Shown here: piece by piece, positions 15,925-23,845 of the stretch
Layout of the letters: every line of letters begins with the position of its first letter
Position numbering within the stretch: position 1 is the first letter of the stretch
Source: Cypionkella sinensis
GTDB lineage: Bacteria; Pseudomonadota; Alphaproteobacteria; Rhodobacterales; Rhodobacteraceae
Assembly (NCBI RefSeq): GCF_042646385.1
Contig: NZ_JBHRTO010000002.1
Coordinates: forward strand, 186,001-250,000
Direction of reading: 5' to 3'
Length of the DNA: 64,000 nt
Translations under genes and position numbers: made by a program
The notes under the pieces: generated by a model
What the model saw: only the letters and a program-made list of their open reading frames with translations
Databases searched by the model: none
Told to the model about the DNA's origin: nothing

Positions 15925-17535
15925 ATGGCAACCAGTTTCGCCGATGCTTTGACACCCCTCGCCCGAACGATGCCCCGCGCGGCGCGGAGTATCGAAATCC
16001 TTCGTGTCTCGGCCCAATTGGACGGCGATGGCTTCGACGCGTCTGCAAACAGGGCCCGCGCAGCCGTGTTGAAATGGGCAAGTAAACGCGCTGGGGCAGT
16101 GTTGCCGAAAGATGCCTGGGAACAGCGGGACTTTGACCTCATGGCAGGGGGGCGCAACAGTACAGCTGTTCGTATTTCAAACGACGAAATGGACTTATGG
16201 GCTCTGCGGGCAGAAGACCCAGACAAGACTGTAGCCGGACGCATCTGGTCCACCGAGGTAGTGATCGGCGGTGAGGCCGGAAAACGTCCGCACCTCAGCT
16301 TGCGCCTGATCGTCAGCACCAATGAAGCAGACTTTCGGATCGAACCTCACGTTCCGGGCACTGTGTTGCAGATGATCGAAGCGCCCGGTCTGATCCGAGG
16401 CGCGCGGCCTCTGCTAGCGGTACCCAGATTGATCCAGTCAGAAAACGACGCCGAAGACCTTTGCGATCATCTTGAAGACCCGGATCGCCGTCTGCCTGTG
16501 TTTGTTATCGTCACTCCCGATGATGGCGGCCCTCCGCCCATCAATGATGTCGAATTGGCAAAAGCAACAGCAGGACTGGCGCGTGTGGTCCGCATCCCCG
16601 AAGCCTTTAGTCGGGTTCTGACAAACCGCTTTGGCCGTTATCGGTCGGTCTTTAACGGTGGCGTGCGGGTTTATATGGCGGGCTTTTCGGCTGCTGATGA
16701 TCCTTATGGGCACCGCCTATTTCTTGGCGATGCTCTGCGTATCGCTGGAGCAGCAAACGCCTGTGTAAATTGGCTAAGAACAGTGGCGGCTGATACCAGC
16801 ATTGCTACGACCCGTTTGGGCAAAGAGGTCTTGGAGTTTTCGAGCGTCCGGACCGCAAGTCATCGCATCAAAGCTCAAGACAAAAGCGACCGTGCCGCCC
16901 CCGACGCTGAGCTGCTGGAGACAGCACAGCAGCTTATCGACAGTCTTGAAAAGCAGATTGTCGAAAAGACAGGCGAGATCGACGCATACCTTGATTTGAG
17001 TGAAGCGTCGGAAGCGCGTGCACTTGCGGCAGAACAAGAAAACAGGGCGCTTCTGTTCAAAGTCAAGCAGCTCAAAGAGGCATTGGCTAAGGGCGGTGAA
17101 ACCCCAACCCTCGAACCACCCATGCCATTGGTCTGGGGCGATTTCCTAGATTGGTTCGATAACACTTATCCCGACCGCGTATTGATGACGCCCGCTGCCC
17201 GTCGAATGGTCAAATCGCCTGAATACGAGAATGTTGAGCTGGTCGCACGTGTTGTCACTTGGCTTGCGACAGTACAGCATGAAATCCGGCAGGCAGGGGG
17301 CGGCTCATTAAGAGATATGCCCGTAGAGAGCGGAATTCTAAATTCCCCGTGCGGTGGAGACACATATCGGGCTGAATGGAAAGGCCGGTCCTATGACCTT
17401 GATTGGCACGTGAAGACTGGGGGGAACTCCCGCGATCCCAAACGCTGTCTGCGCATCTACTATTTCTGGGAACCAGAACTGCAACAGACGGTGATCGATC
17501 ACTTGCCAAGCCATCGTCACACCAACGCAACTTAA
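15925..17535 (+). CDS. Unrecognised coiled-coil protein in the restriction operon
   Basis: A 536-residue soluble protein of unknown function, 11 bp after hsdS and so almost certainly co-transcribed; AAAGG precedes the ATG. Visible parts: an N-terminal alpha/beta region (about 1-290) containing RRLPVFVIVTPDDGGPPP, a coiled coil (about 328-391) and a compact C-terminal domain (about 395-536) ending in RCLRIYYFWEPELQQTVIDHLPSH. That ending recalls RelE/HigB-like toxins (basic strand, aromatic strand, hydrophobic strand, HLPSH tail), but the match is by eye only. No transmembrane segment or NTP-binding motif. The position suggests a restriction accessory or an independent defence gene. Confidence 0.7.
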   Translation: MATSFADALTPLARTMPRAARSIEILRVSAQLDGDGFDASANRARAAVLKWASKRAGAVLPKDAWEQRDFDLMAGGRNSTAVRISNDEMDLWALRAEDPDKTVAGRIWSTEVVIGGEAGKRPHLSLRLIVSTNEADFRIEPHVPGTVLQMIEAPGLIRGARPLLAVPRLIQSENDAEDLCDHLEDPDRRLPVFVIVTPDDGGPPPINDVELAKATAGLARVVRIPEAFSRVLTNRFGRYRSVFNGGVRVYMAGFSAADDPYGHRLFLGDALRIAGAANACVNWLRTVAADTSIATTRLGKEVLEFSSVRTASHRIKAQDKSDRAAPDAELLETAQQLIDSLEKQIVEKTGEIDAYLDLSEASEARALAAEQENRALLFKVKQLKEALAKGGETPTLEPPMPLVWGDFLDWFDNTYPDRVLMTPAARRMVKSPEYENVELVARVVTWLATVQHEIRQAGGGSLRDMPVESGILNSPCGGDTYRAEWKGRSYDLDWHVKTGGNSRDPKRCLRIYYFWEPELQQTVIDHLPSHRHTNAT

Positions 17536-17548
17536 CAATTGTCGAGCA

Positions 17549-19054
17549 ATGCCGCGAAGAAGCATCACAGATGAAGAAATCGGCCTGATCAAGGCGATGT
17601 TGCGCCGGGGGATGCGGAACCGAGACATCCAGTTTTACTTCAACCGCCAAGATCGGCCGGTGAACTCTGGCAGGATCACCGGCATCAATGCGGGGCATTA
17701 TGGCCCTGAGGTGCCAGTGGCGACGGAAGCCGCATTGGATGCCTTCCTTGCTGGATTTGCACCCACCGAGGTGGGGGTGGTAATCGAAGCCGGAGCTTCG
17801 CGTGAACCCACATTGGCTGAAAGGGCGCTCGCCCGCTTCGTGCAACGTGACGGCGATTGGTTTCTCGCGGACGGAGAGACCTCGGATCAGGAGTGCAAGG
17901 CAGAATTTAACCCACGCCGTTTGGAGCCAATTGTTCGGGCGATTGCCGCACTAGCGAATAATCGAGGCGGCCGTGTCTTTGTCGGTGTCCAGAATACTGA
18001 CTGTCGCGTTGTCGGAATGCCAAATTCTTCCTTTCAGGATACCGACATTGTTCGGATCACCGACAAAGTGAAAACGCTCTTAACCCCGACGCCGGATTTC
18101 GCAAAGGAAGTTATCAACCTGGGGGGCTTGGTAGTTGGCGTCATTCATGTGGAGAAGTATCCGCACCCGCCAGTGATTGTCTGCAAAGATGCGGAGGGTT
18201 TAGAGGACGGCACGATCCTGTTTCGCTATCCGGGGCAGTCTGGAAAGATCAAGTTTGGTGATCTGCTGGCCATGTTGCGCGAACGCGACCGGGCAGCGAC
18301 CCAAATCTTGCTTGCAAGTGCGACCCGATTGAGTGAAATCGGCGCGGATAGGGCGTTGATCGTGGATACCGAAAAGGGCGAGTTGGACGCTGGATCAAAG
18401 CGTATCGTGATCGACCGCGCCTTAGCCGACCAGCTCAATTTCATTCGCGAAGGCGAGTTTGAAGAACGCGCCGGGGCACCTGCCTTGCGGCTGGTCGGTG
18501 ATGTTCATGCGGTAGACCCAGCGGGGCAGGTAGTCGCACGGATCGAGGGGCGGGCGCTGGATGCTGATGCCGTTCTTTGTGCTTTCTTGGCCCACGAAGA
18601 GGTTCACACTCCGCTCGAATACGTATGTATGTCGGCAAAGGTACAAAATAGATGGTTGCCCATTTTCTACTTCGTCAGGCTTGCGGGTGGTGACCTGGAC
18701 ACTGCCATTGCGGCGCTAGACGCTACGAACGCTGTCTACCGGGTATCTAGGGCAAACGCCCTTCAACGTCTGCGCCAGCAGCGATCTGCATTCGAAAAGC
18801 CAAGTGGCGCTATCCTCGAAGTTGTTGCGGCCCTACAAGCTGGTCACTTTGAAGAATTGCGACAAGGGTTTAACGACTTCCAGATCGTGCGCGGCATTCG
18901 TAGCCTACCCAATGGCTTTGTACTGACCGAACCACTCTTCGATCTTCTCAGAGACATCTATCGAGATGCAGATGGCGACGCAAATGTCCGCAGTGGCGTT
19001 TTCAGAGCCGCTGCTCGCCTTGATGAACTTGAAAGCAATGAGCAACCGAAATGA
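17549..19054 (+). CDS. HTH and AlbA_2 (Schlafen-like) domain protein
   Basis: A 501-residue protein. The N-terminus (about 3-55: SITDEEIGLIKAMLRRGMRN, then PVNSGRITGI) is a helix-turn-helix of the homeodomain-like type. Residues about 110-235 match the AlbA_2/Schlafen DNA-binding domain (ECKAEFN, then AIAALANNRGGRVFVGVQN). The remaining 260 residues are unrecognised. AlbA_2 proteins bind nucleic acid and some bacterial ones serve in defence. It follows the 536-residue gene by 13 bp and overlaps the next gene by ATGA, so it belongs to the operon. No strong ribosome-binding site is visible before its ATG, which suggests coupled translation. Confidence 0.78.
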   Translation: MPRRSITDEEIGLIKAMLRRGMRNRDIQFYFNRQDRPVNSGRITGINAGHYGPEVPVATEAALDAFLAGFAPTEVGVVIEAGASREPTLAERALARFVQRDGDWFLADGETSDQECKAEFNPRRLEPIVRAIAALANNRGGRVFVGVQNTDCRVVGMPNSSFQDTDIVRITDKVKTLLTPTPDFAKEVINLGGLVVGVIHVEKYPHPPVIVCKDAEGLEDGTILFRYPGQSGKIKFGDLLAMLRERDRAATQILLASATRLSEIGADRALIVDTEKGELDAGSKRIVIDRALADQLNFIREGEFEERAGAPALRLVGDVHAVDPAGQVVARIEGRALDADAVLCAFLAHEEVHTPLEYVCMSAKVQNRWLPIFYFVRLAGGDLDTAIAALDATNAVYRVSRANALQRLRQQRSAFEKPSGAILEVVAALQAGHFEELRQGFNDFQIVRGIRSLPNGFVLTEPLFDLLRDIYRDADGDANVRSGVFRAAARLDELESNEQPK

Positions 19055-19929
19055 CCAAAGTCTTCTTCACCTACGTCTGGGGTCCGCCCGGAAACCCGGC
19101 TTGGCCGTTGACATTCGCCACCAAAGCCGCCCGGTCCCACGCTCGCAAGGTTCTGACTGAGGGCGATCTGGTTTTCGCAGTGGGCACCAGAGGAGAGCCA
19201 ACGGAAGAAGCTCACAAGGGCCGCGTCGTTGGCGCATTTCGCGTTTCTGATCTGGAAGTGAACACGCAAAACTATGACCTGCCCCGCGAGCGGCACAATC
19301 CCGGATTCGATAGCGTGACGCGCTTCCCGTTCGCCCTCCACCCGATCACTGTCTGGGAGATCATAGACCCGAACAGCATGTTCGCGGAACTGGTCGGGCC
19401 ACTGACACCGAACCATCACTTGCAAGCCCAATCGAAGATCGTCGAACTCGACGCGATCACCGCTGAGCCTTTGATGCAGCTTGAGCGACGCGAGGTGCCG
19501 CCTGCCATGCCGACGACCGAGTTCGGCAAGGGGCTGGTGATAAAGAAAAACAGCAAGTTGGCCCCCAAGCATCATGGCAGTTTCACCGGGTCATTTGGGG
19601 ATCACGATGTCTGGTATGTCTACGCCCTCATTCTGCGCGATGAACGCAAGAAGGCGCTCGCCGTGAAGGTCGGATACTCCAACGCGCCCGAGGCCCGGGA
19701 GGCCGCCCACAATGACCCGATGGCATTCGAAGTGACAGGGCTGCGGTGGCGGGCCGAGTTCCAGCAGCCTACGTCCAGTGAAGATGTAGCACGGGAAGTT
19801 GAGCAAGCGGTGCTGAAACGCTTCTCCAAAAACAAACTTGCCAGCAATGGGGAGATACTTGGCGGCGTCGATCCTGTCCTGGTCCAATCTGCGATTGCAT
19901 TGGTCATGAGAGACCTGTCGAGTGCCTAA
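19051..19929 (+). CDS. PUA/EVE-like plus GIY-YIG (T5orf172)-like protein
   Basis: A 292-residue protein in two parts. The N-terminal half (about 1-130: SHARKVLTEGDLVFAVGTRG, then KGRVVGAFRVSD) has the GD-hydrophobic and G-hydrophobic-F strands of PUA/EVE-type folds, some of which read modified bases. The C-terminal half (about 185-285) resembles a T5orf172-type GIY-YIG nuclease: VWYVYAL, then AVKVGYSNAPEAREAAHN, then a Glu-containing helix VEQAVLKRFSK and a final GEILGG. The catalytic Tyr/Arg/Glu pattern is plausible but not proven. It ends the restriction operon and is translationally coupled to the AlbA_2 gene. Assignments are by motif reading only. Confidence 0.55.
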   Translation: MTKVFFTYVWGPPGNPAWPLTFATKAARSHARKVLTEGDLVFAVGTRGEPTEEAHKGRVVGAFRVSDLEVNTQNYDLPRERHNPGFDSVTRFPFALHPITVWEIIDPNSMFAELVGPLTPNHHLQAQSKIVELDAITAEPLMQLERREVPPAMPTTEFGKGLVIKKNSKLAPKHHGSFTGSFGDHDVWYVYALILRDERKKALAVKVGYSNAPEAREAAHNDPMAFEVTGLRWRAEFQQPTSSEDVAREVEQAVLKRFSKNKLASNGEILGGVDPVLVQSAIALVMRDLSSA

Positions 19930-20220
19930 GCATTCCATGAAGTTCGGCGCAATTGCCGTTTGGTTTTTATCACGACCCCGTAGTACGCTCGGAAATGGCG
20001 GAAAAACTTGGCGGGCCATACACGCATTTATGCGCACAATGGGCAGTCAGCGGCGGCGGCGGCTTGACTAAGTGAAGTCCAAAAGCAAAAGGGCGCTGCA
20101 TTTCTGCAACACCCTGCAAATGTGCGACTGCCTACACAGTCGCCTACACAACTTTTTGCCGCCGCTATTCGCCACCCCCCAACGTGATGAAGTTAAAGGG
20201 AAAAACAGGCTTAGCGGCAG
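19930..20220. other. Non-coding right end of the island
   Basis: About 290 bp between the last operon gene and the right attachment site. It holds two GCCTACACA repeats (20130-20138, 20142-20150), the counterparts of those at the left end. No gene or convincing terminator is visible. Confidence 0.6.
20130..20150. repeat. Candidate integrase arm-type sites, right end
   Basis: GCCTACACA at 20130-20138 and 20142-20150, spaced 12 bp, 71 bp from the right attachment site. They are the same sequence as the left-end repeats at 4394 and 4405. See the left-end entry for the interpretation. Confidence 0.45.
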
Positions 20221-20242
20221 AAGACCTTACTTGATCTTGCCT
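20221..20242. repeat. Right island attachment site, in the 3' end of rpmG
   Basis: 22 bp identical to 4253-4274. It covers the last residues and stop codon of rpmG (20227-20242) plus six bases beyond, so the gene stays intact after integration. Ends of conserved genes are preferred targets of DUF4102-type integrases; those are usually tRNA genes, so a ribosomal-protein gene is less common. Confidence 0.85.
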
Positions 20243-20394
20243 TCTTTGTATTCAACATGCTGACGCTTGACGGGGTCATACTTGTTGACCGTCATCTTTT
20301 CGGTCATGGTCCGAGCGTTCTTCTTGGTCACATAGAAGTGCCCGGTGCCAGCCGTCGAGTTCAGACGGATCTTGATCGTCGCCGGTTTGGCCAT
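20227..20394 (-). CDS. rpmG: 50S ribosomal protein L33
   Basis: A 55-residue ribosomal protein L33. Translation begins MAKPATIKIRLNSTAGTG, continues FYVTKKNARTMTEKM and ends in DPVKRQHVEYKEGKIK, matching alphaproteobacterial L33. This is the Cys-free form, without the zinc-binding CxxC pairs. The island is inserted at its last codons, which removed its original terminator (now at 4206-4230) from its 3' side; no replacement hairpin is obvious in the first 100 bases of island DNA. Confidence 0.95.
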   Translation of the reverse strand: MAKPATIKIRLNSTAGTGHFYVTKKNARTMTEKMTVNKYDPVKRQHVEYKEGKIK

Positions 20395-20593
20395 AGTCGT
20401 CTCTCCTAGATCGGGGAAACACCGTTGCCCCGCGAAATCCTTGAAGCCTGCCTTTTACGGATGGGCGCGGCAGAGTCAACAGCCAAACCGCAGGAAAGCC
20501 AGCATTTCCCGCAGGCCAGCCACAATCCCCCTTGGGCGGCCCCGCTAACTGTGCAAACCTGCGAAAGCCTTGTGATTTGCCCCGGAGAAGACA

Positions 20594-22279
20594 GTGCATT
20601 TTGGAATTGATCTGGGCACCACGAACTCGCTGATTGCCGTATTCCGGGATGGCACATCCGAATTGATCCCCAACGCTTTGGGTCAGGTGCTGACGCCCTC
20701 GGTGGTGGCGTTGCATCAGGGTCGGCTTGTGGTGGGCGAACCCGCCCGCGCCATCGCGCTGACTGCGCCCGCGCAATCGGCAGCCCTGTTCAAACGCGCC
20801 ATGGGCACCGACCGCGTCTATCGCTTGGGGCAAACCGACTACAACGCGCCCGAGCTTTCCGCGATGGTGCTGGCAGCGCTGAAGGCCGATGCCGAGGCCT
20901 ATTGCGGCGTGCCTGTCAGCGATGTGGTGATCTCGGTTCCGGCCTATTTCAACGAGTTGCAGCGCAAAGCCGTGCGCACCGCAGGCCGCATTGCCGGGCT
21001 GAACGTCACCCGCCTGATCAACGAGCCGACTGCCGCCGCCCTCGCCTATGGCCTGCACGAGCGCGATGCCGAGGCGAAGATTCTGGTGTTCGATCTGGGC
21101 GGCGGCACCTTTGACGTCTCGGTCCTCGATCTGTTCGATGGCGTCATCGAAGTCCGCGCCAGCGCCGGCGATGCCTTTCTGGGCGGCGAAGATTTCACCG
21201 ACGCCCTCGCCCGCTATATCGCCACGCAGTCCGGCCTTGATGCCAACGACCCCGCCTTCCGCCCCGCGCTGATCAAACTGGCCGAGCAAGCCAAACTGGG
21301 CCTGTCGTCCGATGCGCAAATCCATCTGCAAGCCGAACTGAGCGGCAAACCCATCGACCTGCACCTTTCGCGCGAGCGGTTTGACGACATCACCGCGCCG
21401 CTGCTGACCCGCCTTGCCGCCCCATTGGATCGCGCCCTGCACGATTCGGGCTTCAACGCGGGGCAGATCGACAAAGTGGTGCTGGTCGGCGGTGCCACCC
21501 GCATGGCCGCCGTGCGCGCCTATGCCGGCCGCAAGCTGCGGCAATTCCCGGTGATGGGCCTCGACCCCGATCAAGTGGTGGCGCTGGGGGCCGCTGTGCA
21601 AGCCGCCCTTGTTGCCCGCGACGCCGCACTTGATGATGTGGTGATGACCGATGTGTCCGCTTTCACTTTGGGCTGTGACACCACGCGCCAGATCGGCAAC
21701 AGCCACCGTGGGGGCTATTTTCAACCGATCATCGAGCGCAACTCGATCATCCCCACCTCACGCGAAGAGATATTCTCAACTGTCCAGCTTGGTCAAGAAA
21801 CCCTGCGCTTTCGCATCTTCCAAGGTGAGTCGCCCTTGGCGATGAACAACCTCGCTTTGGGAGAGATCGAGGTGAAAGTGCCGCGCAACATGGAATACCA
21901 CGAAACCGCCGTGGTCCGCTTTACCTACGACGTCTCGGGTCTGCTGGAGGTTGACGTGACGGTGCAATCCACCGGCAAAAAGGCGTCGCTGGTGATCTCG
22001 AAACTGGCGGGCGAGATGTCGGAAGCCGAAATCGCCGCCGCCCTGAAGAAAATGGCCGCGTTGAAACAGCACCCCCGCGACGATGCCGCCAACATCCACC
22101 TGCGCACCCGGATCGAAGCCGCCTATGGCATGGCGCGCGCCGATGCCCGCGATTGGGTGGCCAACCTTCTGGTGCAACTTGACGCGGCGATTGAGGCGCA
22201 AGACCCCCACGCTCTGACCGAGCTGCGCCGCGATCTGCATCAAGCTTTGGACGAGTTCGAGGCGCATTATGTCACCTGA
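20594..22279 (+). CDS. hscC: HscC-like Hsp70 family chaperone
   Basis: A 561-residue Hsp70 relative, shorter than DnaK (about 638). The N-terminal ATPase domain shows the phosphate-1 motif IDLGTTNS (5-12), NEPTAAALAYG and the phosphate-2 motif DLGGGTFDVSV. The substrate-binding domain (about 370-500) keeps the NSIIPTSREEIFSTVQLGQE pattern, and the C-terminal lid is short. This matches HscC, a specialised Hsp70 of E. coli and others. The start is GTG with GGAGAAG upstream. It overlaps the J-like gene by 11 bp, so the pair is likely a dedicated chaperone unit. Confidence 0.9.
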   Translation: MHFGIDLGTTNSLIAVFRDGTSELIPNALGQVLTPSVVALHQGRLVVGEPARAIALTAPAQSAALFKRAMGTDRVYRLGQTDYNAPELSAMVLAALKADAEAYCGVPVSDVVISVPAYFNELQRKAVRTAGRIAGLNVTRLINEPTAAALAYGLHERDAEAKILVFDLGGGTFDVSVLDLFDGVIEVRASAGDAFLGGEDFTDALARYIATQSGLDANDPAFRPALIKLAEQAKLGLSSDAQIHLQAELSGKPIDLHLSRERFDDITAPLLTRLAAPLDRALHDSGFNAGQIDKVVLVGGATRMAAVRAYAGRKLRQFPVMGLDPDQVVALGAAVQAALVARDAALDDVVMTDVSAFTLGCDTTRQIGNSHRGGYFQPIIERNSIIPTSREEIFSTVQLGQETLRFRIFQGESPLAMNNLALGEIEVKVPRNMEYHETAVVRFTYDVSGLLEVDVTVQSTGKKASLVISKLAGEMSEAEIAAALKKMAALKQHPRDDAANIHLRTRIEAAYGMARADARDWVANLLVQLDAAIEAQDPHALTELRRDLHQALDEFEAHYVT

Positions 22280-23375
22280 CACCCCCGAAGCCGAAACCGC
22301 TGCCTGGCCATGGTCAGTGCTGCACCTGCCCAAAATGCCGTCCGAAGCCCGCGACATCCGCCGCGCCTACGCGCAGGCGCTGAAACAGATCGACCAAGCT
22401 CGCGACCCCGAAGCCTTTGCCGCCCTGCGCCACGCCTACGACGCCGCCATGGCGATCCGCGAGGGCCGCAGCGCCCAGAATGCCCAACGCCGCACCCGCA
22501 AGGCCACCGCAGCGGCATCAAACCATGCAGAAGGCGATCTGGTGGCCGAAGTGCCACCCACCCCGCCGCCACCCAGCCCCGAAGAAGTCGCACAGATTGC
22601 GAAAGAAGCCGCCATGCGCGACATGATCGCCATGATCAGCAATGGCAACCTGTTCGCGCCCGCCTCGGCGCGCATCCTGCAAGCGCTGGACAACCCGCTC
22701 AGCCACGCGCCCGAGGCCCAAATTCCCCTGCGTCATGCCTGCGCCCAACTGCTGCGCGACATGCTGCGGGACAGCGACGATGGCATCCCGACCCTATCGC
22801 CCCAGATCACTGCCGAAGCCCTGCTGGCCCTTGATGCCCGCTTTGGCTGGCTGAACGATTACATCGCGTTCCGGCAAGATTTCGGCCACGACGCCACCCT
22901 TCAACACGAACTCGCCAGCCGCGCCTATGGCAGTCTCCAGAGGGCAGCCGCCGCACCACCCAAGCCACAAGGGCCGATAGAAGCTATATTCTCGAATGTA
23001 GTCGTCAGAGTCGTCACACTCATCGCCCTGATCAAACTGTTCCCCTTGCTCTTTGCATCGGTTAAGGGAACAGCCTACGAAACACCCCTGATAGTTTTGA
23101 CCGTGGTCTTGGCCGACATTGCGATCATGGCGTGGTTCTTCACCGCTCAGCGGCGCATACGTCCAACACGCTTCGCCGCAGCCATCGCGCTTTGGTTCGG
23201 CCTGTTCCTACCGGCTTTGGTTTTGCCAATGGCGCGCCCAGATGGGTCCGCCGACTACACTCTGCTCGGACTATGGGTTGCCCCAACCCTGCTCATTTCA
23301 GCTTACGTGTTGCTCCTCGCCCCACTATGGCAGCGGCTGAAGCGCTTCCGCGCGCGGCGCGCAAGCACAAGATAA
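22269..23375 (+). CDS. DjlB/DjlC-like membrane protein with a degenerate J domain
   Basis: A 368-residue protein. The N-terminus (about 15-62: EARDIRRAYAQALKQIDQARDPEAFAALRHAYDAA) has the helix II-loop-helix III layout of a J domain, but the HPD triad that stimulates Hsp70 is absent (only the DP of RDPEAF remains). Pro-rich linkers follow, then about four hydrophobic segments (residues about 245-360). In E. coli HscC is paired with the J-like membrane proteins DjlB and DjlC, and the overlap with hscC here supports the same role. Confidence 0.72.
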   Translation: MSPDTPEAETAAWPWSVLHLPKMPSEARDIRRAYAQALKQIDQARDPEAFAALRHAYDAAMAIREGRSAQNAQRRTRKATAAASNHAEGDLVAEVPPTPPPPSPEEVAQIAKEAAMRDMIAMISNGNLFAPASARILQALDNPLSHAPEAQIPLRHACAQLLRDMLRDSDDGIPTLSPQITAEALLALDARFGWLNDYIAFRQDFGHDATLQHELASRAYGSLQRAAAAPPKPQGPIEAIFSNVVVRVVTLIALIKLFPLLFASVKGTAYETPLIVLTVVLADIAIMAWFFTAQRRIRPTRFAAAIALWFGLFLPALVLPMARPDGSADYTLLGLWVAPTLLISAYVLLLAPLWQRLKRFRARRASTR

Positions 23376-23385
23376 CAGCTAAAAT

Positions 23386-23822
23386 TGCGCGGACGGCCTG
23401 TAAGCCGGATTTTGTCCAAGGCGTTGCCGCCTCTGGATGACCATTCCTCTGCCACCCGTGTTACCACGGGCAGTCAAGCTGCCAACCCGGGCCTCTGGGC
23501 TGAAGGTCCCTGTGGTGGTCTCCGCTATCGTCGCGGGCTTGCGCCCTTGTCAGTCGCGGACCTTACCACGCGAGGCCCCTATTCGGCATTGCTCCGGGTG
23601 GGGCTTGCCATACCGTCCTTGTTGCCAAGTCCGTGGTGGGCTCTTACCCCACCGTTTCACCATCACCATGGAGTGCCTGAGCGTCCCTTGCGAGATTGGC
23701 CCAGAACCACGGCAGTCTTTTCTCTGTGGCGCTTTCCCTGAGGTTACCCTCGCCGGGCGTTACCCGGCACCCTTTCTTCATGGAGTCCGGACTTTCCTCG
23801 AGACTTGCGCCCCGCGGTCATC
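23386..23822 (-). ncRNA. rnpB: RNase P RNA, bacterial class A
   Basis: Catalytic RNA of RNase P, which trims the 5' leader of tRNA precursors. On the minus strand the conserved 5' core (GAGGAAAGTCCGGACTCCAT), GGGTGCCGGGTAACGCCCGG, AGGGAAAGCGCCACAGAGAA and the 3' end (AATCCGGCTTACAGGCCGTC) are all present in order and at the right spacing for a gene of about 430 nt. Ends are accurate to about 10 nt. Frames crossing this region are chance frames. It runs convergent to the hscC operon. Confidence 0.95.
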
Positions 23823-23845
23823 CAGCCATCCGCGCGAAGCGGGCT

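Larger units (their letters stand above)
4253..20242. mobile_element. Integrated island at the 3' end of rpmG
   Basis: A 16-kb element bounded by a 22-bp direct repeat derived from the end of rpmG. It holds the pieces of two tyrosine recombinases, an AlpA-like excisionase, unrecognised genes and an extended type I restriction-modification operon, all foreign to the housekeeping surroundings. The segment 5000-8050 is visibly richer in A+T than the rest of the window. Conjugation genes are absent, so it is not a complete conjugative element. Since neither integrase is intact, it may be fixed unless the internal inversion reverses or an integrase is supplied in trans. Confidence 0.85.

Noticed and set aside
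4253..20242. Complete integrative and conjugative element
   Set aside because: No relaxase, coupling protein or type IV secretion genes are present.
20276..21724. A 482-codon minus-strand open frame over rpmG and hscC
   Set aside because: Antisense to the hscC ATPase domain and to rpmG; low-complexity Gly/Gln/His composition without motifs.
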